NCBI RefSeq assembly: GCF_000092065.1
Contig: NC_009365.1
Location: forward strand, 372,001 to 436,000
From: Ostreococcus lucimarinus CCE9901
Taxonomy: Eukaryota > Chlorophyta > Mamiellophyceae > Mamiellales > Bathycoccaceae
Reading direction: 5' to 3'
Length of the DNA stretch: 64,000 nt
The position numbers were made by a program, and so were the translations under genes. Below the pieces are notes generated by a model. The model was given only the letters and a program-made list of their open reading frames with translations, did not search any database and was not told the DNA's origin. Below are positions 55,917 to 64,000 of this stretch, piece by piece; the stretch's first letter is position 1; every line of letters starts with the position of its first letter.

Positions 55917-57389
55917 ATGCGCGCCGAAAGCGCGCGCGCGACGTTCGAACGTGGACAAGACACCCTGCGCGTGTCGTATGAATTACATCGCGAGAACCGC
56001 GCGCGCGCGGTGGAGGCGATGCGGGCGCGCGGCGACGGCGACGGCGTCGTCGCGATGACGGGCGGCCGGCAGACGCGACGATACTCGACGGATAACGAAC
56101 CGTTGTTTCGACAGGAGTCGTACTTTCACTGGATGTTCGGAGTGCTGGAGGGCGATTGTCACGGCGCGTTGGACGCGAGGACGGGGAAGTCGACGCTGTT
56201 CGTGCCGAGACTACCACAGGAGTACGCGATTTGGATGGGCGCCATCGAGACGCGCGAATCGTTCGCGGAACGGTATCTCGTGGACGAGGTGATGTACGCG
56301 GACGAGTTCGAGGGGTACTTGAAGGCGTTAGACACCAAGATATACGTGTTAAAAGGGGTGAACTCGGACAGTGGGGACGTGACGGACGGTTTGGGGGCGG
56401 AATTGGAAGCCGCGCTGGGGGCGACGAAGATCGACGCCACAGACGCTTTGTTCAACGTCATCACCGAGCTTCGCACGGTGAAGACGGCGCGCGAGCAAGA
56501 GGTTTTGAAATACGCGAGCAAGATTAGTTCCATGGCGCACGTGGAGGTGATTCGCTCGTTAAAGCCGGGAATGATGGAGTATCAACTCGAATCGTTGTTC
56601 AAGCACACGTGTTACAGTCGAGGCGGGATGCGGAACGAATCGTACACGTCGATTTGCGCCGCGGGTAAAAACGGGGCAACGTTGCATTACGGTCACGCTG
56701 GCGCCCCGAACTCGGCGCAAATCAAAGAAGGCGATTTAGTGTTGATGGACATGGGCGCGGAGTACCACTGCTACGCCGCCGACATCACGACGACGGTTCC
56801 GGCTGGTGGAAAGTTCACCCCGGACGCGAAGATCATCTACGAGGGCGTTTTGGCCGCGCATCAAGCGGTGTTGAAAGCGTTGAAGCCTGGATGCGCGTGG
56901 CTCGACTTGCAGCGTCTCGCGGAAACGCATATTCTGCGCGCGTTGGTCGATGGCGGCTTTCTCGTCGGCGACATCGACGAGATGATGGCGAAACGAGTGA
57001 GCGCCACGTTCATGCCGCACGGTCTCGGCCATCACCTCGGCGTGGACACGCACGATGTTGGTGGTTACGGGCTCCCGGGAACACCCGCGCGGAGCACCGA
57101 GCCTGGATTGAAGAATTGCAGAACAGCATCCTTGATGAAGGAAGGCAACGTCATGACGATCGAGCCGGGATGCTATTTCATCGACGTTTTGCTCGACAGG
57201 GCTCTCGCCGACGGATCCGACATCAAGCAATATTTTGTTGCCGATCGCGTGAACGCGTGTCGATCGATGGGTGGCGTACGATTAGAAGATAACGTCGTCG
57301 TCACCGCCGACGGTTGCCAGTCTTGGACGAGCGTTCCTCGCACCGTCGCCGAAGTCGAAGCCGTCATGGCTGGCGCGTCTTGGCCGTGA
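55917..57389 (+). CDS. PEPD: Xaa-Pro dipeptidase (prolidase)
   Basis: 490 residues from ATG 55917, almost the length of human prolidase (493); ATG 55821 would add 32 residues that look like a mitochondrial presequence. The creatinase-like N-terminal domain (NEPLFRQESYFHWMFGV) precedes the pita-bread metallopeptidase domain: metal ligands Asp in LMDMGAEYHCYAADITTTV, His in HGLGHHLGVDTHD, Glu in TIEPG and Glu in RLEDNV. All five ligands appear present, so it should bind two metal ions and cut dipeptides ending in Pro. It is divergent from the membrane-protein gene, with 204 bases between starts. Confidence 0.95.
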   Translation: MRAESARATFERGQDTLRVSYELHRENRARAVEAMRARGDGDGVVAMTGGRQTRRYSTDNEPLFRQESYFHWMFGVLEGDCHGALDARTGKSTLFVPRLPQEYAIWMGAIETRESFAERYLVDEVMYADEFEGYLKALDTKIYVLKGVNSDSGDVTDGLGAELEAALGATKIDATDALFNVITELRTVKTAREQEVLKYASKISSMAHVEVIRSLKPGMMEYQLESLFKHTCYSRGGMRNESYTSICAAGKNGATLHYGHAGAPNSAQIKEGDLVLMDMGAEYHCYAADITTTVPAGGKFTPDAKIIYEGVLAAHQAVLKALKPGCAWLDLQRLAETHILRALVDGGFLVGDIDEMMAKRVSATFMPHGLGHHLGVDTHDVGGYGLPGTPARSTEPGLKNCRTASLMKEGNVMTIEPGCYFIDVLLDRALADGSDIKQYFVADRVNACRSMGGVRLEDNVVVTADGCQSWTSVPRTVAEVEAVMAGASWP

Positions 57390-57482
57390 GCTCATCTCTC
57401 GCGCGCATCGTCGCCATCAAATCACAAAAATTTCTACTAGTTTTACACGTCATCGTTATTGCTAATCACCATCGTACACAGT

Positions 57483-57715
57483 TCACTTTGTCTCCTTTGT
57501 CTCCTTTGTCTCCTTCGTCGACGTCGGCGCCAATCGATCCTCTCGAAAGTTCGGCGCCGGCGTCGTCCTCGGCAGATGTCTGTAATCGTACAGCAAACTA
57601 TCCGCCACGTGTTCCTCCTCCTCATCGTTCTTCCGTTCGCTGTACGTGCGCCACCACGTCTTCAAACTCTCGTCGTACCGCGCCGCTTTCGTCGCCGTCT
57701 CAACCACCGTCGTCT

Positions 57716-57756
<41 letters not shown>

Positions 57757-57896
57757 CCGTAGATGGCCTCCAACACGTGCGCCGGCACCGCGGTTCCGCC
57801 TCGCGCCGTCGCGGGCGCGCGCGTCTCGGCGTCGCGCGCCGACATCGTCGCGAAGTGTCGCGGCGTCCCCGCCGGGACACCGCGCCGCGACGCCAT
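57483..57896 (-). CDS. Unknown protein with a long poly-Thr tract
   Basis: 137 residues, no family recognised. It has an Arg/Ala-rich N-terminus, a run of Thr encoded by ACG repeats (57717-57757 on the plus strand as GTC), then the more informative segment YDESLKTWWRTYSERKNDEE and HVADSLLYDYRHLPRTTPAP, and a KET-repeat tail made by a 9-base repeat ending at the stop. The WW-containing block suggests a real protein. Its ATG (57896-57894) and that of the methyltransferase gene overlap in a CATG. Confidence 0.55.
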
Positions 57897-59022
57897 GACG
57901 CGCGCGCAGGCGTCGATCGGCGTCGATCGCGCCGTCGCGCGCGCGCGCGCGACGACGCGAACGCCGCGGTGCGCGCGCGCGGCGTTCGCGTCGCGCTCGG
58001 ACGACGCGCCGTGCGTCGTCGACGACGAAGACGCCGAGGCGAAGCGAATAAAACAGCGCGCGCACCGAAAACGGAACCGCGCGCGGTGCAGGACCCGCGC
58101 GAACGAGCGCGTGGACGCGTTGCTCGAGAAGTTTCGCGCGCTGCGACCGCTCGAACGCGCGAACGACGATGGATCGTGGGAGACGGTGTACGCGGAGGAG
58201 GAGGAAGACCGGGACGACGGCGTCGACTGGGACGGGCTGCCGCCGGGCGCGGACCCGTTCGGGACGAATAAGAAGGGTGGACGAGAGCGAGGGATGCGGA
58301 AGCGGAATCAAGTGATGACGTTCGTGAAACACTTGCGAGCGCTACTTTCGCTGCGAGGGCGAAGGGAGATAAAGAGGTGCGTCGATTTTGGATGCGGTAC
58401 GGGGAACGTTTTGATGACGTGCGCGGCGACGTTTCCGGAAATCGACTTCGTCGGCGTCGATTTGAACGCGACGAGCATTGAGATTTTAAACTCGAGGATT
58501 CGGAAATCGGGGTTGACAAACGTCAGCGCGGTGGTCGGATTGATCGAAGACGGCGATACGTTCGGGGCGGACTGCGCGTTGGCGCTGCACGTGTGCGGGA
58601 GCGCAACGGATCGAGTGTTAAACAGCGCGGTGCGAGCGAGAATCCCGTTCGTCATCGCGCCTTGTTGCGTGGGCAAAGTTCAAGAGGGTGGGATGCGAAG
58701 CTTGAATCGCATGCGTAACGATTTGATTTCGCTCGATAAAATAGAAGACATCGAGCGGCCGAGGTCGAGGCTGATGCGAGCCGCGGGTTTCGATTTCGAA
58801 GCGTACATGTCTGCCGCGACTTTGGCCGATTGGAGCGGGCACCAGGGCGTGGATCCGAGCGATCCGAACGAGCCTCTCGCCGCGCTTCCGAGACGCGCGA
58901 AGAGCGCCATCGAGGCGGATCGTGGGGAGTTTGCACGAGAGCACGCTTACGACGTGACGTTGCACAAGATGCCCGCGCAAAGCGGCATTCGCGATGACGT
59001 CTTGGTCGGGATCCCACTTTGA
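57895..59022 (+). CDS. GSTCD-like methyltransferase, organelle-targeted
   Basis: 375 residues from ATG 57895; an upstream in-frame ATG (57763) would lie inside the opposite gene. After a basic presequence and a linker, residues ~140-300 match the methyltransferase domain of GSTCD: RNQVMTFVKHLRALLSLRGR, SAM-binding DFGCGTGNVL, FVGVDLNATSIEILNSR, LALHVCGSATDRVLNSAV and the conserved PFVIAPCCVGKVQ. The glutathione-transferase-like part of animal GSTCD is not obvious. The substrate is unknown; related Rossmann enzymes modify RNA or protein. Its last 22 bases lie in a 91-bp tandem duplication. Confidence 0.82.
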   Translation: MTRAQASIGVDRAVARARATTRTPRCARAAFASRSDDAPCVVDDEDAEAKRIKQRAHRKRNRARCRTRANERVDALLEKFRALRPLERANDDGSWETVYAEEEEDRDDGVDWDGLPPGADPFGTNKKGGRERGMRKRNQVMTFVKHLRALLSLRGRREIKRCVDFGCGTGNVLMTCAATFPEIDFVGVDLNATSIEILNSRIRKSGLTNVSAVVGLIEDGDTFGADCALALHVCGSATDRVLNSAVRARIPFVIAPCCVGKVQEGGMRSLNRMRNDLISLDKIEDIERPRSRLMRAAGFDFEAYMSAATLADWSGHQGVDPSDPNEPLAALPRRAKSAIEADRGEFAREHAYDVTLHKMPAQSGIRDDVLVGIPL

Positions 59023-59181
59023 GCGCTCGCGTGTATTCTTTGTCTAATTGTTTGTCTATTGTTTCTATAGCTAGTCTACGTTGTCATGATTCTTGGTCGG
59101 GATCCCACTTTGAGCGCTCGCGTGTATTCTTTGTCTAATTGTTTGTCTATTGTTTCTATAGCTAGTCTACGTTGTCATGAT
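59001..59181. repeat. 91-bp tandem duplication at convergent gene ends
   Basis: 59001-59091 is repeated exactly at 59092-59181 (the second copy is one base shorter before diverging). Each copy holds the last codons and stop of the methyltransferase (VGIPL) and the stop region of the pseudouridine synthase on the other strand, with T-rich sequence between. No mismatch was seen. Confidence 0.95.
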
Positions 59182-60079
59182 GACTCATCAGTCATCGCCT
59201 CGAGCGTCGACCGCAGCAGCGGTTGATCGTCAAACCAGGCGCCCGAATCTTTCGCCAACGCGCTCGGAAAGTGCCGCTCGAACGCCTCGAGATCCCACGC
59301 CTCGCCCTCATCTGGGCTACATATTATCTGAATCGCCGGTCCCAGGCCTAAAGATTCGGGAATGCGTATCGCGCACGCGTGCAAGTAGCATCGTTCCGCG
59401 ACGGCCCCCGAATACACGTCGTCGCCCAACAGCGGCGCGCCGAGCGATTTCGCGCACACTCGCAACTGATGCGTCTTCCCAGTCAGCGGTCGAAATATGA
59501 ACATTCGTCGCCCTTTCGCTCCGAAGCTCACGAATTTCGTCACCGCCGGATTATCTTTCGTGTTCGTCAGTTTGTACGCCTTTCGCCGCGCTCGCGCCAT
59601 GTCCCCCGTCACCGTCCCCATCTTCTTCTTCGGCTTTTTCCCCGAAATCCCGACGTAATACTTGACGATCGCCCGCGTCGCGAACCCATCGCTCAGTTTC
59701 TTCGCCGCGTCCGCCGTCTTCGCGAACACTAGCGTCCCGCTCGTGCCCTTGTCCAACCTGTGCACGGCGCGAAGGCGCTCTTCGCGCGCGTCGCGACTCG
59801 CGCGCAGCCGCGCCAGCGCCCCAGGTTCGAATTCGCTGTGAAACGACACCCCCGGCGGTTTATTCACGATCACCACCGCGTCGTTTTCGTACAGCACGCG
59901 CGGCGTCTTCGCGTTTTCGCGCGTTGTCCCGCTCGAGGTCGTTACCTCGTCGTCGTCGTCGTCGTCGTCGCGCGCGAGCGCGCGCGCGCGCCGCGGCGCG
60001 CCGACCGCGCGCGACGGTCCAACGAACCCTCGACGATGGACCCGCGCGGCGCGCGCGGCGCGGCGCGGCCCCGCGACGG

Positions 60080-60118
<39 letters not shown>

Positions 60119-60119
60119 T
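59175..60119 (-). CDS. RluA-family pseudouridine synthase
   Basis: 314 residues from the ATG at 60119. After a Thr run encoded by ACG repeats and an Arg-rich and then poly-Asp segment (1-65), the RluA catalytic domain begins LYENDAVVIVNKPPGVSFHS. The catalytic Asp is in HRLDKGTSGTLVFAKT, with KYYVGISGKKP and GKTHQLRVCAKSLGAPLLGD downstream, all typical. It converts specific uridines in rRNA or tRNA, probably in an organelle given its N-terminus. The stop codon lies in the second copy of the 91-bp duplication. Confidence 0.9.
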
Positions 60120-60189
60120 CGCAACGCGCGCGTCTGACGCCAGTTCGCGCCGCGTCGTCGAGTCGTCTCGACGCGCGGCGCGCGCGCCG

Positions 60190-61977
60190 ATGGCGTCGCA
60201 AACGGGCGCGATCAAGCGACTCGCGAGCAAGGCGTTTCGAGGCGTGAACGTGGACGGATTCGCGTTCCAATCGCCCGACGTGCGATGCTACGTGCTGACG
60301 CACTTTCACGCGGATCATTACTGCGGCCTGAGCGGCTCGTTCGGTAAGGACGGCGATGAGGCGAAGATATACTGCTCTGAAATAACCGCGCGATTGGTGG
60401 TGGAATTCCTGGGCGTGAAGCGCGAGCGCGTGGTCGGGTGCGAGCTGGGACGGGGGACGACGCTGCGAGGCGCCGGGACGCGCGGGGACGACGTGGAGGC
60501 GACGTTCGTGGACGCGAATCATTGCCCGGGCGCGTGTTTGGTGTTTTTTAGAAATAAAATAACGGGGGAGACGCTGTTGCATACCGGAGATTTTCGAGCG
60601 GCGGCGCGCGTGCGGAACGATGGGACGCTGAGAGAGTTGTTGACGACGTGTCGGGACGGATCGGTGGATGAGGTGATGCTGGATACGACGTATTGCGAAA
60701 AGAAGTGGACGTTTCCCGATCAAGACGTGGTGCTGAATAAGATGAGACAGATCGCGCGGGATGAACTCGCGCGAGAACCGCGGACGCTGTTCTTGTGTGG
60801 GTCGTATTCGATCGGGAAGGAGCGGGCGATTCAAGCCGTGTGTCAGGGGGCGCAGAGTCGAGCGAGCGTCACGGCGAGACGAAAGAAATCGCTCGAATTG
60901 AGCGGGTGGTGGCGCGATGATGCGTTTGTGTGCGAAGACGATGACGCCGAAGAAGCCGCACGATGCCAAGTGCGCGTGTGTGGCCTCGGAAAAGGCTCAA
61001 ATCATCGCGCGATGATGGAAATTATGGCAAAGGAGGCACCGCGATGGCGCGCCGCCGTCGCGTTTTCGCCCACCGGCTGGAGTTATACGAAGAAAATGGA
61101 CGAAGACGGGTTTAACGTGAACCCCTGGATAGAAAACGAAGGACGCACGCGCACGTATGCGATTCCGTACAGCGAGCATTCGAGCTACACCGAGTTGCGG
61201 GAATTTATAAAATTCTTAAAGCCGAAGAAAATCACCCCGACGGTGAACGCGATCACGCCCAAGGATAGAGAAAAGTTGGTGAACAAACACTTTTTGGACT
61301 TGGTGGATTTGAAGCAGGACGTCAATAGGTTGGACTATTACTTCAAAAACAGCGCGTCGTCGATGTTGCGGGCGAAGAAGCAGAAAAAGACGGAGAATGT
61401 CGTCGTAATCATTGATAGCGAAGACGAACGAGACGACGACGTTAAAGTGGAGGCGGAAATCATCTCTGCTCTCGACGGGGACGTCGAAACCGTTCGAAGA
61501 CAGCGCGAGATGTGGAATCAAATAGGTCGCGTGGAGACAAAAAAGCCGCCGAAACCGCTGGAACCTTTCCCTCTCGAGTGCATCGCCGTCGTGCGAAACG
61601 GCGAGTACGACCAGTTTCGTTCTCGAGCGCACGTCGAACAACGACTCAAAGAGCTCGGCGCGACGATCATGTCCCGCGTGACGCCCAACGTCACGCACAT
61701 AATCGTTCCGAACCGAGGTGAGCTCGCGAACGAGGCCAATCGCCTGAGCGCGCTTCGCGAAATGGACGAGTACAAGAACCATCCCACTGCGCTTCGCGTC
61801 ACCGAGGCTTGGTTGATGCGCCACGTGCGCGCGCGCGCCAATGACGTCGCCCCCTCACACAGCGAGGCCGCCGTCGCCGCGTTCGAGGCGAAGAAGCGCG
61901 AAGAAAAACTCGCTCGCCTCGCCGACGCCAAGCGAAAGCGCGACGAGAAGAAGACATTAGCATTAGAAACGCGTTAG
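60190..61977 (+). CDS. SNM1/DCLRE1-like nuclease with a C-terminal BRCT domain
   Basis: 595 residues. The metallo-beta-lactamase/beta-CASP fold of SNM1 (PSO2) occupies ~10-380: HFHADHYCGL (motif 2; the first Asp of HxHxDH is present), VDANHCPGACLVFF, HTGDFRAAARV and the beta-CASP end IPYSEHSSYTELREFIKFLKPKKITPTVN. Such enzymes are 5' exonucleases acting in interstrand cross-link repair. After an acidic linker (IDSEDERDDD), residues ~460-560 look like a BRCT repeat (VEQRLKELGATIMSRVTPNV, THIIVPN, VTEAWLMRHV). The tail is basic and helical. Canonical yeast and animal SNM1 proteins do not carry a BRCT. Confidence 0.9.
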   Translation: MASQTGAIKRLASKAFRGVNVDGFAFQSPDVRCYVLTHFHADHYCGLSGSFGKDGDEAKIYCSEITARLVVEFLGVKRERVVGCELGRGTTLRGAGTRGDDVEATFVDANHCPGACLVFFRNKITGETLLHTGDFRAAARVRNDGTLRELLTTCRDGSVDEVMLDTTYCEKKWTFPDQDVVLNKMRQIARDELAREPRTLFLCGSYSIGKERAIQAVCQGAQSRASVTARRKKSLELSGWWRDDAFVCEDDDAEEAARCQVRVCGLGKGSNHRAMMEIMAKEAPRWRAAVAFSPTGWSYTKKMDEDGFNVNPWIENEGRTRTYAIPYSEHSSYTELREFIKFLKPKKITPTVNAITPKDREKLVNKHFLDLVDLKQDVNRLDYYFKNSASSMLRAKKQKKTENVVVIIDSEDERDDDVKVEAEIISALDGDVETVRRQREMWNQIGRVETKKPPKPLEPFPLECIAVVRNGEYDQFRSRAHVEQRLKELGATIMSRVTPNVTHIIVPNRGELANEANRLSALREMDEYKNHPTALRVTEAWLMRHVRARANDVAPSHSEAAVAAFEAKKREEKLARLADAKRKRDEKKTLALETR

Positions 61978-62058
61978 GACTGTTAAAACGTAGAGACATT
62001 CAACATTCGCTCGCTTGATTCATTTCCTTTTCCTTCACACCGCGGCGCGTCGCCCGAG

Positions 62059-63102
62059 ATGTCCGACGCCGAGCGCGCGGACGACGTGTCGAGCGATGCG
62101 TCGAGCGAGCTCGCGCGCCTTCGCGACGTTGCCGCGCGCGATGATTGGCTCGTCGAGGTCCCATCGTCGAGCTGTGCGTTGGAACGCTCGCTCGGCTGCG
62201 GATCGTCCGGTGAAGCGTTTCTGGCGTCCTGGCGCGGCGCGCGCGTGGTGGTGAAGACCATGAAACTATTACACGACGATGACGCCGCGAGAAGGGCGCT
62301 GGCGCGAAGAGCGTTCGTGAGAGAGTGCGAAATCATGGCGAGGCTGAGACACCCAAACGTGTTGGCGTTTTACGGGGCGAACGCGAACGGGAGAGACGCG
62401 AGCGTGGTGTGCGAGTACGCCCCGGGCGGGACGCTGAAGCAGTGGTTGCACGAAAATAAAGGGAAGAAACGGTCGCTAAGCGCGCGGTTGGGGATGGCGT
62501 TGGATATCGCGAGAGCGTTCGCGTATTTGGAGTCGCGAACGCCTCGCGTGATGCATCGAGATTTGAAACCGAGCAACGTGTTCGTGAGCGTCGATGGACG
62601 AGCGCTCGTGGCGGATTTCGGGTTGGCACGATTTGTTGCGCCAAGAGGAGAAGATCTCACAGGAGAGACCGGGACGTACATATACATGGCGCCGGAGGTG
62701 ATTAAGAGTCAACATTACGACGAACGCGCTGACGTGTTCTCGTATGGGATTTTACTTTACGAGCTGGTCACGGGAATAGAACCGTACCAACCGCATCATT
62801 TCACGGGGATTCAAATCGCAACGGCCGTCGCAGATCGCGCGTTTCGGCCGAAGATTCCGGATTCCACGCACGCCGGATTAACAGCCATCATTGAGATGTG
62901 TTGGCAACAAGACGCAAGCAATCGGCCGTCATTCGAACGTGTTCGTGAATCGATGGAAACCATGGTTCCGGACATTCTCAAAGAGGAAGAGACAAAACTC
63001 GCAGAACAACGTGAGAATCCAAGTTTTCAAGCGAAGACGCTCCAAAATTTATCGAGTACGCTCGCCGATTGGTCGAAAAAGATGTCCGATTTAGCTTCGT
63101 AG
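62059..63102 (+). CDS. Raf-like/TKL-type protein kinase
   Basis: 347 residues, essentially one kinase domain (~40-315). The Gly-rich loop is GCGSSGEAF, the ATP lysine VVVKTMK, the catalytic loop MHRDLKPSNV, the activation segment ADFGLARF...TGTYIYMAPEV, and the C-lobe has DVFSYGILLYELVTG and PSFERVRESM. All catalytic residues are present. The TGTYIYMAPE and C-lobe blocks are typical of plant Raf-like/TKL dual-specificity kinases. A short charged C-terminal tail follows; no other domain. Its pathway is not deducible here. Confidence 0.9.
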   Translation: MSDAERADDVSSDASSELARLRDVAARDDWLVEVPSSSCALERSLGCGSSGEAFLASWRGARVVVKTMKLLHDDDAARRALARRAFVRECEIMARLRHPNVLAFYGANANGRDASVVCEYAPGGTLKQWLHENKGKKRSLSARLGMALDIARAFAYLESRTPRVMHRDLKPSNVFVSVDGRALVADFGLARFVAPRGEDLTGETGTYIYMAPEVIKSQHYDERADVFSYGILLYELVTGIEPYQPHHFTGIQIATAVADRAFRPKIPDSTHAGLTAIIEMCWQQDASNRPSFERVRESMETMVPDILKEEETKLAEQRENPSFQAKTLQNLSSTLADWSKKMSDLAS

Positions 63103-63167
63103 CGCGATTAACAAAGTTTGGTTTCCACACAAAACCACTTCCCTGCGCGCGTCAAACAGCGACGGAC

Positions 63168-64000
63168 ATGCGTCGTCGACACAAACGTATAATATCCCAT
63201 GTGATTGCGACACTCATGCTTAATTGTAGGGGAACGGTGCTCGCCGCGGACGTTCGACCTCGAGACGAAACCGACGCCATCGTCGGTGCGCGAGGCGCAA
63301 TGTCGAGCCGCATCATAGGTGGAGTCATACCTGACTCTCCGTTATCAAAATACGCGCATGTTGTGGCTATTTTTGTTCAATCTGGGATGAGCGAGTACTT
63401 TCGTTGCGGTGGAACGCTCATCTCCAACGTGCACGTCATGTCTGCCGCGCACTGTTTCTTTGACCGCGCCGGCGTGTCGAACGTTGGAGCGTATTCATCG
63501 GTGGTCGTCAGATTCGGCGCACACGCCGACGTGAATGCGGGTGCGATGACGGCGAGCGTTGTCCGCATAGATGGACATCCTGAGTTCAGTGATATTACCT
63601 GGGACAACGACGTTTCAGTCCTCACGCTTTCGTCTCCCGTCGACGTCGCATCGTACCCGCCCGTTGTACTAGCTTGGAATCCGGCCGACATCAACGTCGG
63701 CCAGATCGCACACGTCGTCGGTTGGGGCACTCGAGACGATAACATGTTAAGCAAAGTGATGATGGAAGGTACGGTGCCCATTGTGTCACACGCGCAGTGC
63801 ACCGCCGCCGGCAGTTACGCCCCGAGTGAAATTCTGCCTTCGATGGTCTGCGCCGGTTACGCCCAAGGCGGCGTCGACGCGTGCCAGGGAGATTCCGGCG
63901 GTCCGTTGATTCAGAATTCAAAGCAAATCGGGATCGTCAGTTGGGGCGAAGGATGCGCGCTCCCACAAAAGTACGGCGTGTACTTCGCCGTGCGCGCCGC
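63168..64000 (+). CDS. Trypsin-like serine protease, secreted (3' partial)
   Basis: The frame is open from ATG 63168 to the window end, so at least 277 residues. An N-terminal signal peptide (HVIATLMLNC...VLA) is followed by a propeptide ending Arg48-Ile49-Ile50-Gly-Gly, the trypsin activation site. Catalytic His95 (MSAAHC), Asp148 (DNDVSVL) and Ser243 (GDSGGP) form a full triad. The pocket residue Asp237 (VDACQGDSGGP) predicts cleavage after Arg or Lys. VVGWGT and IVSWGEGC are also typical. Chymotrypsin-family proteases are sparse in plants, so its presence here is notable. Confidence 0.93.
   Translation, partial: MRRRHKRIISHVIATLMLNCRGTVLAADVRPRDETDAIVGARGAMSSRIIGGVIPDSPLSKYAHVVAIFVQSGMSEYFRCGGTLISNVHVMSAAHCFFDRAGVSNVGAYSSVVVRFGAHADVNAGAMTASVVRIDGHPEFSDITWDNDVSVLTLSSPVDVASYPPVVLAWNPADINVGQIAHVVGWGTRDDNMLSKVMMEGTVPIVSHAQCTAAGSYAPSEILPSMVCAGYAQGGVDACQGDSGGPLIQNSKQIGIVSWGEGCALPQKYGVYFAVRA

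Overview
The window is nuclear DNA from a very compact, GC-rich eukaryote, most likely a picoplanktonic prasinophyte green alga of the Mamiellales, probably Ostreococcus (inference from gene content and layout, not from a database match). It carries histone H3 and H4 genes, plant-type chloroplast proteins (GatB, a two-GTPase EngA/Der, a SLC17/PHT4-type transporter, an FtsH-like protease), the cytosolic starch/maltose enzyme DPE2, and proteins with Arg/Ala-rich N-terminal transit-like extensions. Genes are nearly all intron-free and lie tens to a few hundred bases apart. One 62-base intron can be modelled with confidence, in a DJ-1/PfpI gene.

Layout. 1-4164: 3' part of a DExH RNA helicase. 4.2-9.8 kb: a small mitochondrial-type membrane protein, a chalcone-isomerase-like protein, GatB, a Rieske protein and a coiled-coil protein. 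10-18 kb: a MAT1-like TFIIH subunit without a RING, a UBP zinc-finger protein, an FtsH-like protease, a ubiquitin protease with a PIH1/CS-like tail, DJ-1 and a TPR protein. 18-31 kb: kinesin, AsnRS, a fibrillin-like protein, Sec16, a U2AF65-like protein, SDE2 and an SLC35 transporter. 31-42.5 kb: a diflavin reductase and a GH1 glycosidase, separated by an unusual insertion. 42.5-64 kb: a TMEM53-like hydrolase, DPE2, EngA, an RMA-type RING E3, an MFS transporter, the H3/H4 pair, a CS protein, prolidase, a GSTCD-type methyltransferase, an RluA pseudouridine synthase, an SNM1-BRCT nuclease, a Raf-like kinase and the start of a trypsin-like protease.

The most striking region is 32,619-40,801. A 1,738-bp block (the 3' half of the reductase, the intergenic spacer and the first 65 bases of the GH1 gene) occurs twice in direct orientation, with only two base differences seen. 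The copies flank 4,707 bp of visibly different, more A/T-rich DNA. Both host genes remain complete (one on each side), while the inner copies are truncated, as expected for a recent single-crossover-like integration or a recombination-mediated duplication. The inserted DNA is a mosaic: an orphan MYB (SHAQKYF-type) exon still flanked by splice signals, a membrane-protein ORF, a secreted and membrane-anchored gene that may belong to the algal FEA1/phytotransferrin iron-uptake family and is preceded by a 30-bp perfect palindrome centred on CACGTG, and the 3' end of a broken repeat-containing ORF.

Other points of interest are domain losses and fusions (MAT1 without RING, U2AF65 with one RRM plus UHM, ubiquitin protease plus PIH1/CS, SNM1 plus BRCT, reductase with an extra degenerate flavodoxin domain), three 87-bp repeats between the kinesin and AsnRS genes, and a 91-bp tandem duplication across the convergent 3' ends at 59 kb. 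Start codons were chosen by eye and several N-termini are uncertain.
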